Below are positions 1-7,675 of a DNA stretch of 32,851 nt, in pieces. This stretch comes from Candidatus Doudnabacteria bacterium (GTDB lineage: Bacteria; Patescibacteriota; Doudnabacteria; UBA920), in NCBI GenBank assembly GCA_903908535.1, contig CAIVSE010000009.1, positions 1 to 32,851 on the forward strand, written 5' to 3'. Numbering within the stretch: the first letter of the stretch is position 1; every line of letters starts with the position of its first letter. Made by a program: the position numbers and the translations under genes. The notes beneath the pieces are model-generated. The model searched no databases and was not told where the DNA came from. It was given only the letters and a program-made list of their open reading frames with translations.

Positions 1-160
1 AAATAAAACCGGAAAAATAATTAATAAGAGGGCGTACGTTACTTTTTTTTCTTCTACTAAATTCTGATTTTATTATCGGATTGGATCTTGCAGACGCAAA
101 GGAGACATATAAAATTAAAATCGGTAAAACTATTTCCATTATTTTAATAAGTGTTTGCAT
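1..160 (-). CDS. Unknown ORF, 5' part only (MQTLIKIMEIVLPILILYVSFASARSNPIIKSEFSRRKKSNVRPLINYFSGFI...), hydrophobic N-terminus; runs off left edge
   Basis: Own reverse-complement translation: 53 codons without a stop from ATG at 160; AAAGGA 4-5 nt upstream; starts 1 nt after atpH TAG (TAG-T-ATG). Not in the ORF track because it is truncated. Confidence 0.4.
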   Translation of the reverse strand, partial: MQTLIKIMEIVLPILILYVSFASARSNPIIKSEFSRRKKSNVRPLINYFSGFI

Positions 161-161
161 A

Positions 162-554
162 CTATCCTTTCAACTCTCTATTCAAATTTTCTAATTGCGT
201 TTTTACGCTTCCATCTATTAATGTATCGTCAACCCTTACTACCACGCCGCCGATTATACTCCCATCTGTTGAAGTTTTAAATTCCACTTTACCTTCAACT
301 ACTTTGTTCAGCTCGTCCATTATCTGATGGTTCTTTTCCAGGGGATGCGCAAAGGTTACGTTGACTTCTTTTATCCCTTTGGCTTCGCGCTCGATGGTTT
401 TAAATTCTGCTTCAATTTCCTCAAACTTTGCCAAGTCCCCGTTCTCGGCCAAAATTTTTACAAAATTATCCAGGACCTTGTCGTGGTCTTTGGGGCCGGT
501 TTCGTGGACGGCATCGTATAAAGCTTGCGCGTATTGTGTGGTCGTTAGCTTCAT
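162..554 (-). CDS. atpH: F0F1 ATP synthase subunit delta
   Basis: Sequence pattern (YAQALYDAV..., C-terminal GGVVVRVDDTLIDGSVKTQLENL) and position after atpF. Confidence 0.9.
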   Translation of the reverse strand: MKLTTTQYAQALYDAVHETGPKDHDKVLDNFVKILAENGDLAKFEEIEAEFKTIEREAKGIKEVNVTFAHPLEKNHQIMDELNKVVEGKVEFKTSTDGSIIGGVVVRVDDTLIDGSVKTQLENLNRELKG

Positions 555-1099
555 TAAATATTTTTTAGGGTTTCTTTAACTAATTCCGCGTCTTTTTTGT
601 CATCCAATTTTTGGCGCAAAATCTTTTCCGCGGCCGTGGTTACCAAGTTAGCCAATTCAGATTTAGCAGATGTTAAGGCTTGTTCCTTTTCCTGATAAAT
701 TTGTTCTTTTGCTTGGTCAACCAACTTTTGCTGGTCTTCCTTGGCCTTAATTAAAATTTCTTCCCGCGCTTTGGTGGCGTCGGTCTGGGATTTATTAACA
801 ATCTCCGAAGCTTCCTTGCGGGCCACGTTCATTTGTTCCTGGCGCCACTTTTCAAATTCCGCTTTTTCTTTGGTAATGCGGTCGGCGTCGCTCATGGCTT
901 TTTCCACTTTATCGGTACGTTCCTGGAGTTTTTTAGCAACCGGACCGAACACAAACTTCCACAAAATTAACAAGACAATGGCAAAGGTAATGAGTTGGCC
1001 AATAAAATAAGTTAAGTTCAAACCTAAAGTGCCGGCTACGCCCCCCGAAGCCGCTTCCTGCGCGTAAACAACGGAATTTAAAATTTCAGGTAATATCAT
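554..1099 (-). CDS. atpF: F0F1 ATP synthase subunit b
   Basis: N-terminal TM followed by long charged helix; position between atpE and atpH. Confidence 0.93.
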   Translation of the reverse strand: MILPEILNSVVYAQEAASGGVAGTLGLNLTYFIGQLITFAIVLLILWKFVFGPVAKKLQERTDKVEKAMSDADRITKEKAEFEKWRQEQMNVARKEASEIVNKSQTDATKAREEILIKAKEDQQKLVDQAKEQIYQEKEQALTSAKSELANLVTTAAEKILRQKLDDKKDAELVKETLKNI

Positions 1100-1151
1100 A
1101 TCTATAGATTAGTTTTAAATCCAAGGGAAGAATGTTTCCGCCCTTGAACCT

Positions 1152-1183
1152 AATGGGAACCATTGTGCACAATGGTTCCCATT
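1152..1183. repeat. Perfect 32-bp palindrome AATGGGAACCATTGTGCACAATGGTTCCCATT in the atpE-atpF spacer
   Basis: Read directly; reverse complement identical; no U-tract follows on the minus strand, so not a standard terminator. Confidence 0.9.
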
Positions 1184-1187
1184 GTGA

Positions 1188-1406
1188 CTACAAGGTAAAA
1201 CAGACCACCAGCGCGTAAATGGCGATGGCTTCGGCAAAGGCCATGCCGAGCAACAGCGGGACAAACAATTTGTCGGCGCTCTCCGGGTTGCGGCCAATAC
1301 TTTCCATGGCTTTGCTGGCAGTTTTGCCAATGGCCCAGGCCGGCAACATGCCGCCTAAGGCGATGGTGGCGGCTTTGGCCACGGCGATTAAGGCTTCGGG
1401 ACTCAT
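1188..1406 (-). CDS. atpE: F0F1 ATP synthase subunit c
   Basis: 72 aa, two TM helices, polar loop SIGRNPE, carboxylate in helix 2 (GMAFAEAIAIYALVV); AAGGA upstream. Confidence 0.95.
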   Translation of the reverse strand: MSPEALIAVAKAATIALGGMLPAWAIGKTASKAMESIGRNPESADKLFVPLLLGMAFAEAIAIYALVVCFTL

Positions 1407-1489
1407 AACTATTCCTTTCTTTTACGCTCTGTCGATCGGTTTAATAGAGATTATTTAACGTCGCTCGGCGTAAAAATTAATTAATGTAT

Positions 1490-2380
1490 TTATAACCTTT
1501 CCACTTCGCTGAATTCCATCGTGTCGTGTTTGTGGTCAATATTACTTTCAACATGGGCATGCGGTTCGGTAGTGGCCATGGTCAAATAAACCAGGGTCAG
1601 CATGGAAAAGACAATGGCCTGAATCAATCCAACCAATAATTCCAAACCTTCAAACGGCAACGGGATAATATAGGCGCCATAACCGCCAATTAGGCCGGCC
1701 AAAACGGTAAGCAAAACTTCGCCGGCAAAAATGTTGCCAAATAACCGTAGACTCAAAGAGACCATTTTAGCGATTTCGGAAAAAACTTCAATCAAACCCA
1801 CAAAAAATTCAATTATGGCAGTTAAAATGTTAATAGGCTTTAAGGTCTTGATGGCATGGTATAAATCGCCAAACTTTATGAATTTGTTGACATATTTAAA
1901 AAAACCAATGGTGAAGATGCCAATTAAGTGCGCGCCAATAACCGCAAACACGGCCATGGCTAAAGTCATATTTAAGTCGGTATCAGCCGGGCGGAACACC
2001 GGGATGGCAGTTAAGTGGCCATTTTCGCTGACCCATCTTATTATAGAGCCGGTACCGGGAATCAATCCCATCCAATTGGAAATTAAAATAAACAGGAACA
2101 AACTGCCCACTATGGGCAAAAACTTTAAGGTCTTTTTGCGGTCTTTGGTCACGTTATCAATATAGCCCAAAACAACTTCCAAAATGCTTTCAAAAAAATT
2201 AACCAGGCCCTTGGGGGCTTGGTTTTTGGCATAATACTTTTTCATGCCCAAATTTAGGAAAAAGGCAAAAATGGCGAACAAAACGAGTGCGATAAAAGAA
2301 TTGACCATGGTATTGGTCACGGGCAGGGCTCCCAAATGGAACACGACTTCTGATGCTAATGGCGGTAAGGCTATGGTCAT
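1490..2380 (-). CDS. atpB: F0F1 ATP synthase subunit a
   Basis: SLSLRLFGNIFAGEVLL conserved Arg motif; multi-TM; operon position. Confidence 0.95.
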   Translation of the reverse strand: MTIALPPLASEVVFHLGALPVTNTMVNSFIALVLFAIFAFFLNLGMKKYYAKNQAPKGLVNFFESILEVVLGYIDNVTKDRKKTLKFLPIVGSLFLFILISNWMGLIPGTGSIIRWVSENGHLTAIPVFRPADTDLNMTLAMAVFAVIGAHLIGIFTIGFFKYVNKFIKFGDLYHAIKTLKPINILTAIIEFFVGLIEVFSEIAKMVSLSLRLFGNIFAGEVLLTVLAGLIGGYGAYIIPLPFEGLELLVGLIQAIVFSMLTLVYLTMATTEPHAHVESNIDHKHDTMEFSEVERL

Positions 2381-2643
2381 TTGCTCTTTAAAATTCTTTG
2401 ATAATCTTTAATTTTTTTAGTAATGCCGGCCACACTAATGGAAAGGGCTAATAGTATGCCCACTATTACATAGGCGTGGGTGTTGTGTTTAGTGTCAAGC
2501 CATTTGCCTAATAGCGTAAAGACTATTAGCGGAAGGGCTATGATCACCGCGAATTCTATCCCCGCTTCAAAAAGCATCAGGCCCACGACTTTCTGTTTAT
2601 CCTTGCTAGGGTCGGTGCTTGGCTTTTGTGGTAAATTTTCCAT
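2377..2643 (-). CDS. AtpZ/AtpI-like small membrane protein (track ORF to 2652; start moved to the internal ATG at 2643 because of promoter position)
   Basis: Two TM segments with GKWLD motif, first gene of atp operon. Confidence 0.7.
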   Translation of the reverse strand: MENLPQKPSTDPSKDKQKVVGLMLFEAGIEFAVIIALPLIVFTLLGKWLDTKHNTHAYVIVGILLALSISVAGITKKIKDYQRILKSK

Positions 2644-2654
2644 TGAACGCAATT

Positions 2655-2683
2655 ATCTTATGTAAATTAAGGACTTTTGTCAA
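2655..2683 (-). promoter_or_regulatory. Predicted sigma70-type promoter of atp operon: TTGACA-17-TAAGAT
   Basis: Minus strand TTGACA AAAGTCCTTAATTTACA TAAGAT AATTGCGTTCA ATG. Confidence 0.8.
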
Positions 2684-2709
2684 GCCCGGCCTTTTTTCGG
2701 GGCCTTGAC
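2679..2709. repeat. Inverted repeat GTCAAGCCCG...CGGGGCCTTGAC abutting the atp -35 box
   Basis: Read directly. Confidence 0.7.
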
Positions 2710-2722
2710 ATTTTTTGTTTTT

Positions 2723-2763
2723 GTCCCCTAAGGGTGCCCCCAATTTTATTGGGGTAAGGGGAC
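2723..2763. repeat. Nested palindrome GTCCCCT...CCCCAAT-TTT-ATTGGGG...AGGGGAC
   Basis: Read directly; inner 7-3-7 hairpin perfect, outer 7 bp perfect. Confidence 0.85.
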
Positions 2764-2797
2764 GTAATAAGGATTGGAGTGAGTGATTATAAACCCG

Positions 2798-2873
2798 TGG
2801 AGCCGAGAAGAGGAATTGAACCTCCAACCTGCGGTTTACGATACCGCTGCTCTACCAATTGAGCTATCTCGGC
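2798..2873 (-). tRNA. tRNA-Thr(CGU), CCA encoded
   Basis: GCCGAGA acceptor / TCTCGGC, D-arm GCTC...GAGC, anticodon stem GCGGT-ATCGTAA-ACCGC (anticodon CGT), T-arm GGAGG-TTCAATT-CCTCT, TCCA end. Confidence 0.92.
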
Positions 2874-2895
2874 AAGTTATTCTTAATTTTATTGG

Positions 2896-2979
2896 TGCGG
2901 TTTATCCCCCTTCGTCCCGACAAGTCGTGACTACGGAGGACAGGCGATACCGCTGCTCTACCAGATGAGCTAAGCCGGC
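2896..2979 (-). pseudogene. Broken tRNA gene: 5' half (acceptor strand, D-arm, anticodon stem) split in the anticodon loop by a 40-bp palindromic element; T-arm and 3' acceptor absent
   Basis: Plus strand TGCGGTTTA-[40 bp]-CGATACCGCTGCTCTACC against TGCGGTTTACGATACCGCTGCTCTACC in the intact neighbouring tRNA. Confidence 0.75.
2905..2944 (-). repeat. Palindromic element copy A: CCTGTCCTCCGTAGTCACGACTTGTCGGGACGAAGGGGGA
   Basis: Shares CCTGTCC, CGTAG and CGAAG core with copies at 16046-16075 and 26914-26944. Confidence 0.75.
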
Positions 2980-2984
2980 GCAAT

Positions 2985-4097
2985 TTAGAGATAATACTTT
3001 TTGATGAGCGGGTTCAGGCGCGTAACAATTTCGTAACAGCTGGTGTTGGCCAATTTACCGAGTTCGTCAGCTGTGACTTCTTCCTTACCCTGCTTACCTA
3101 TTAACACAACTTCATCCCCGACCTTGACATTTTTTACGGCGGTGACGTCTACAACCACCATATCCATACTGACTCTCCCAATCAGTTTACAGCGCTGACC
3201 TTTTACCAAGACTTCAGCTTTAGACGAAAACGCGCGCCAATAGCCGTGCCAGTAGCCAATAGGCAAAACGGCCAGCTTCGTGGTCTTTATGACCGTTTCA
3301 GTATAATCATAGCCTACTTTCTGGCCTTTATCAACCGTTTTAACCTCGGAAATAATGGTTTTCCAGGTTAACACCGGCTTAAGTTCAATATCTTTATGTA
3401 ATTTTCTGGTTTCGTCCGAAGGCCACAGCCCATACATGCCTATTCCTACCCTGACCAAATCAAAATTGGCTTCGGGGTAATTTAAAATTCCGGCTGTGGC
3501 CGAAGCATGGGCCAGCGCCTGCGGATATACAGCTTTAACCATTGCTACCGCATCTTTAAATTTTACAATCTGCTTTTCCGTCTCGTGACTACTGTCCGGC
3601 CGCTTGGCTGACGCAAAATGCGTAAACACGCCGGCAACTTTTATTTGCGGGAGTTTCTTAATTATAAATAAGACTTTTTGCAGGTCGGAAACAAAAAACC
3701 CCTGCCGGTGCATGCCGGTATCTATTTTTAAGTGGATTACAATCGTTTTTTTTTGCGTAGCCAAAAAATTTAAACTTTCAAAAGTGGAAACAGCCAGGGA
3801 AATATTTTTGCTGTGGGCATCTTTAAAATTGGCCGGCAGAGTATAGCCTAAAACCAAAATGGGCAGTGAAATGCCGTGGCGTCTTAAGGCCACAGCTTCG
3901 GTAATGCTGTCCACGCCCAAAAAATTTGCGCTTAATTTTTGCATTTCCGCGGTAAAACCAAAAAGCCCGTGGCCGTAAGCATTAGACTTAACAACGCCAA
4001 GGAGCTTTACGGGCTTTGGCAACAATTTGCGGAAAATCCGGTAATTGTGTTTTATGGCGGAACTGGATATTTCTATCCAGGTGCGGTATTGGTTCAT
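2985..4097 (-). CDS. alr: Alanine racemase
   Basis: PLP motif GVVKSNAYGHG, C-terminal GRVSMDMVVVDVT. Confidence 0.95.
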   Translation of the reverse strand: MNQYRTWIEISSSAIKHNYRIFRKLLPKPVKLLGVVKSNAYGHGLFGFTAEMQKLSANFLGVDSITEAVALRRHGISLPILVLGYTLPANFKDAHSKNISLAVSTFESLNFLATQKKTIVIHLKIDTGMHRQGFFVSDLQKVLFIIKKLPQIKVAGVFTHFASAKRPDSSHETEKQIVKFKDAVAMVKAVYPQALAHASATAGILNYPEANFDLVRVGIGMYGLWPSDETRKLHKDIELKPVLTWKTIISEVKTVDKGQKVGYDYTETVIKTTKLAVLPIGYWHGYWRAFSSKAEVLVKGQRCKLIGRVSMDMVVVDVTAVKNVKVGDEVVLIGKQGKEEVTADELGKLANTSCYEIVTRLNPLIKKYYL

Positions 4098-4099
4098 GA

Positions 4100-5809
4100 T
4101 TAAGGTGTGGTACTTGTAGAAACGCCCATTAGGCTGTAAATATCAATTGCATTACTTGGCGGTACAATGTTTTCTGTTTTGCCATAATCAGAAAGCGAAT
4201 CACTGAAAGAAATTTCAGCTGTAGTTGGAGTCGTGGAAGCGATGGCCTGGTTTGTGTTTGAACATTGTGACGATGTTCCAGTGCAAGCTATACTATCCTT
4301 AATTCCTAATGGGCTTAATTGCGCTATGCCCGCTTTATGCGCACCGGCATCCGCTCCAATACAAAAGGAATAAGTATAAGAGCTGTAAACTGTTTGTCCT
4401 TTTATAATTTGCTTGGTTCCCATAGGCGTGTACCAATAAGTGTTATAGTAATTACTGCAGTTTCCGTCACTAGGTTCCGGGGCTGTTGGAAGCACGCCGA
4501 TATAATATGGCGTCAGACCCATTGGTTCACCATTGCTGTCGACGGTAGGATAGCCCCCAAAATCGTTATAATATAACTCCAGAGCGGAAGATATCTGCAT
4601 CATGTCCGCCTCTCGTTTAGCGTCCCGAGCCTTAGCCCGGGCAGTTGCCAAAGCCTCTACTCCAACAGAGGTAAGAAACGAGGGCATAGTTGCCGAAGCG
4701 GAAATTTGGTAAAGTCTGGCATCGGTTGCGCCAATCCAGGTTTGAAAATTTTCTACCTGTAAGCTGTTTATTACAGAATCAATTGACGCCTTAATTAAGG
4801 CTAAGCTTACGGGATCAATCGTCAAAGATGGATCCTTTTGCGTTTCAAATGCCGCCAAAGCGTCAAAAGACTGATTAATGGCGTTTACCAACGCGGTTTT
4901 ATCTACTTGATTATTAAAATGGAAAGTCCGTACGCCACTAACTGTTTCCACACCGACGTAATTTTTAATCCCTATTATTCCGGCCTTGGCCCATATGGAT
5001 TTAATTTGGCTGTCTAATTGTGAATCCGGCAAAGCGGAACCGTCCGAAGTAGCCATTGATTCCAATTTCTGCAAATCGATTTTAACCCAGCCAACGGGCT
5101 GTCCCGGGAAGTATTTTTGGAAATATTGGCTCAAAACTGTAGAAGAAGCTACGTTGACATAAATAATATTATCTTTTAACACCACATCCGCCCCCAAATT
5201 AAAATTTATCCCGGAGTCGGTATTAAAGGCTGCCTGGTAACTGCCGCTGGAAACCGGATTCGCGGGGTTGAAGACATCGGAATAGGTATTACCCGACAAA
5301 TTTAGGGTAAAATTATTAAACGGTGGCTGCTCTTGGCTAAAGGCAGCCAAAGAATCCTTGTAGGTGAAATTAAACTGCGATTTAACTTGGGGCGAAGCCT
5401 GGGCCCCTGAAACTAAAAATTTTTGCCAAACTTTAGTCGGGTTGTAAAAACCATAAACAAAATAGGCATAAGCCGCGCCGCCTAAAATAATAACCGCGGC
5501 GGCGACCAGGGCGATTTTGGCACTGCGGCGGGATTTTTGTGCGCCTGATGGCGCCGGGGTTTGGGTCACGCCCGGAGACGTGATAATGGTGGTATGGGCC
5601 GGCCGGAGCTGGCTGATTTCGGCATGAACTAAATTGGCCGGGTTAAAAGCCTGGGCGGCGACCGGAGCCTGTACGGTTTTTTCGTATACAAAACTTTCTT
5701 CCACCACGGCCGCGTCCCAGCCGGCGTTTAAAAGATTTTGCTTAATAGCGACATCCTCCAGGCCGTGTTTGCGCGCTTCCCTTATGTAATTGACAATTGC
5801 TTGTTCCAT
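4100..5809 (-). CDS. Membrane-anchored protein with N-terminal small helical domain, one TM, large extracellular region and C-terminal type IV pilin/GspG-like domain
   Basis: IREARKHGLEDVAIKQNLLNAGWDAAVVEESF N-term; TM at IALVAAAVIILGGAAYAYFVYG; ARAKARDAKREADMMQISSALELYYNDFGGYPT pseudopilin-like segment. Confidence 0.6.
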   Translation of the reverse strand: MEQAIVNYIREARKHGLEDVAIKQNLLNAGWDAAVVEESFVYEKTVQAPVAAQAFNPANLVHAEISQLRPAHTTIITSPGVTQTPAPSGAQKSRRSAKIALVAAAVIILGGAAYAYFVYGFYNPTKVWQKFLVSGAQASPQVKSQFNFTYKDSLAAFSQEQPPFNNFTLNLSGNTYSDVFNPANPVSSGSYQAAFNTDSGINFNLGADVVLKDNIIYVNVASSTVLSQYFQKYFPGQPVGWVKIDLQKLESMATSDGSALPDSQLDSQIKSIWAKAGIIGIKNYVGVETVSGVRTFHFNNQVDKTALVNAINQSFDALAAFETQKDPSLTIDPVSLALIKASIDSVINSLQVENFQTWIGATDARLYQISASATMPSFLTSVGVEALATARAKARDAKREADMMQISSALELYYNDFGGYPTVDSNGEPMGLTPYYIGVLPTAPEPSDGNCSNYYNTYWYTPMGTKQIIKGQTVYSSYTYSFCIGADAGAHKAGIAQLSPLGIKDSIACTGTSSQCSNTNQAIASTTPTTAEISFSDSLSDYGKTENIVPPSNAIDIYSLMGVSTSTTP

Positions 5810-5836
5810 GGTTTAGATTATTTTTTATTAACGGAG

Positions 5837-6685
5837 TTAATACAGGTTAAAAACTTTTATTTTGATGCTTTTGATTTCATTGTTATACCAGCCCTGGAAA
5901 TTCTCGCCCGGAAGATAGATCTCGGCGAGCTCGGCGCGGGGCGAGCTGCCCGGGCCGTTGTTATCTTTGGCTTGAATTTGGAAAATATACAACCCGTCGC
6001 GCCCGGCAGCCGCCACTACCGAACCGGGACCGGCCGATTCCACCGCGCCCTGGAACTCCGGCCACAGGCTGCTAATTTCCACAAAACCCAAATTGCCGTC
6101 AAGCAGCTTGGTACTGCTGTCGTGGCTATATTCCTGTACCAGCGAAACAAAGGTGCCGCTGGCCGTGTTTTGGGCCATTTGCTGTTTAATAGTATCCTCC
6201 ACCGCGTAAGCCGCGGGATTTAAGGAGCGTTGCCCGTTAAACCAGAGCTCAAGGTTATTATACAACAATTGCGGTTTTAGGACATTATTTTCAAACCCAT
6301 CTCCCGTAAGATTATAACTGGACAGTAAAGCAGAAAAATTTGGCTGCTGCTTTAACAAGTAAAGCTGGCTGTTTAATTGCGTATTGCTGACGTCGACCCC
6401 GTATTTTTTGGCCACAATGGCAATTTGTTTTTCCGTAACCATCTCCGCCAGAATTTCGTCGGGAGTAGATGACGAAACCGCTTCCCGCGCCAAAACATCC
6501 CTAAACGGAATTGGCTGCCCGTCAACCAGGGCCGCCGGCAAAACAGGCAGGGCTTCGGCAACTTTTTCTTTGAAAACAGACAGCGGCGAAAGATAAAACC
6601 AGCCAATAAGCAGCGCGGATATTATCAGTAAAACTAAAACCGACACCACCGCAACAGACAACAATCTTTTAAAGGGGTATTTCAT
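5837..6685 (-). CDS. SurA/PrsA-like membrane-anchored protein with parvulin-type region
   Basis: N-terminal TM, SurA-N-like helices, LLDGNLGFVEISSLWPEFQGAV parvulin-like segment. Confidence 0.65.
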   Translation of the reverse strand: MKYPFKRLLSVAVVSVLVLLIISALLIGWFYLSPLSVFKEKVAEALPVLPAALVDGQPIPFRDVLAREAVSSSTPDEILAEMVTEKQIAIVAKKYGVDVSNTQLNSQLYLLKQQPNFSALLSSYNLTGDGFENNVLKPQLLYNNLELWFNGQRSLNPAAYAVEDTIKQQMAQNTASGTFVSLVQEYSHDSSTKLLDGNLGFVEISSLWPEFQGAVESAGPGSVVAAAGRDGLYIFQIQAKDNNGPGSSPRAELAEIYLPGENFQGWYNNEIKSIKIKVFNLY

Positions 6686-7057
6686 CTATTGAAAAAAATA
6701 ATTCCACCATTTTTGGGGATTACCTGCCTGGGCAGAGGCCGCTGCAACCTGGCCTGTGGTTGTAGAAACATCCTGCCCCTGGGTAAAACTGTAAACCACT
6801 TCGCCGTTCTTTTTTAAATTCAGCTGCTGGCGAGCCACCTGCTCCTGGAAGTCGTCAGAATTGATAAAATTAATGGAAGTCGCCAGTTCCTGGTTTTTTT
6901 GCTCCTGCACATTGGCCTGCCTAAGCAGGTCATCCTTCAGCGCGTTAATAGTTTTGGTTTGCTGCCACTGTTTGTATTTAGAGTTAACTAAAAACGCCAA
7001 AAGGACAATAAGCAACCCAATGGCAATTTTGGAGGATAATATTTGTTTGCCGGTCAT
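6686..7057 (-). CDS. FtsB/DivIC-like septum formation initiator protein
   Basis: Short TM followed by coiled coil and EQVARQQLNLKKNGEVVYSF. Confidence 0.75.
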   Translation of the reverse strand: MTGKQILSSKIAIGLLIVLLAFLVNSKYKQWQQTKTINALKDDLLRQANVQEQKNQELATSINFINSDDFQEQVARQQLNLKKNGEVVYSFTQGQDVSTTTGQVAAASAQAGNPQKWWNYFFQ

Positions 7058-7521
7058 GTGGTTTTAAGCCTGTCAATTAACTCTTTAGCTTCGGTTGGCC
7101 CGGAGATACTTTCAAAAACCACAGCCGATCCGCCGCCCTGCAGTTCCAAAGTCCCAAATTTGAATAAATGTGAAAATAATCCGCTGGATTTTTGGCGGAC
7201 CGTGGTGATGTCCTTAATCTGCAGCTCTACGGTTTGGCGTTTGGCCAATGACTTGTAAGTTACGGCCACCACCCGCTGGTCGGTAATTAAATAAGTGGTA
7301 ACCAGCCATAGCAGGTATTTATTGATGGCATAAATTAAAACCAATAAAACCCACAGGACGAGCAACCAGGCCAATTTTTGGACCAAATAGTATTGGTAGG
7401 CCAAATATAGGGGTATATACAATGCCAGTATTATCAAAACTACCGGCTTAATGAGCAGGCTTTCAGACTGTCGGTAAACTTTCAGGAGCTTTTCGTTTTC
7501 GTGGAGGTCGAAACTGAACAT
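7054..7521 (-). CDS. PH-domain (YdbS/bPH2-like) membrane protein
   Basis: Two TMs then YLITDQRVVAVTYKSLAKRQTVELQIKDITTVRQKSSG. Confidence 0.7.
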   Translation of the reverse strand: MFSFDLHENEKLLKVYRQSESLLIKPVVLIILALYIPLYLAYQYYLVQKLAWLLVLWVLLVLIYAINKYLLWLVTTYLITDQRVVAVTYKSLAKRQTVELQIKDITTVRQKSSGLFSHLFKFGTLELQGGGSAVVFESISGPTEAKELIDRLKTT

Positions 7522-7525
7522 AGGC

Positions 7526-7633
7526 CTAGTGGTTTAACAGTCCCGGACCAAACAACGCTATGAGCATGCTCAAAATGACCAAAAACATAACTATAGCCAT
7601 AATCTTTTCCAGGATTTTGCGGTTGTTTTTCAT
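7526..7633 (-). CDS. 35-aa single-TM miniprotein MKNNRKILEKIMAIVMFLVILSMLIALFGPGLLNH
   Basis: Own translation; below the track's size cutoff; extended -10 TGGTATAAT 6 nt before ATG. Confidence 0.65.
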   Translation of the reverse strand: MKNNRKILEKIMAIVMFLVILSMLIALFGPGLLNH

Positions 7634-7639
7634 ACTTTC

Positions 7640-7648
7640 ATTATACCA
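7640..7648 (-). promoter_or_regulatory. Extended -10 TGGTATAAT, 6 nt before ATG of miniprotein
   Basis: Minus strand TGGTATAAT-GAAAGT-ATG. Confidence 0.7.
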
Positions 7649-7675
7649 TAGTTATAATGGGTCCCGTCAGTTTAT

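Noticed and set aside
1115-1330. 71-aa ORF overlapping atpE
   Set aside because: Out-of-frame shadow of atpE and the palindrome; atpE itself is unambiguous.
2896-2979. Functional tRNA with an anticodon-loop intron
   Set aside because: Insertion site would suit an intron, but after the 8-nt anticodon-stem remnant there is no T-arm or 3' acceptor strand, and the insert belongs to a dispersed palindrome family.
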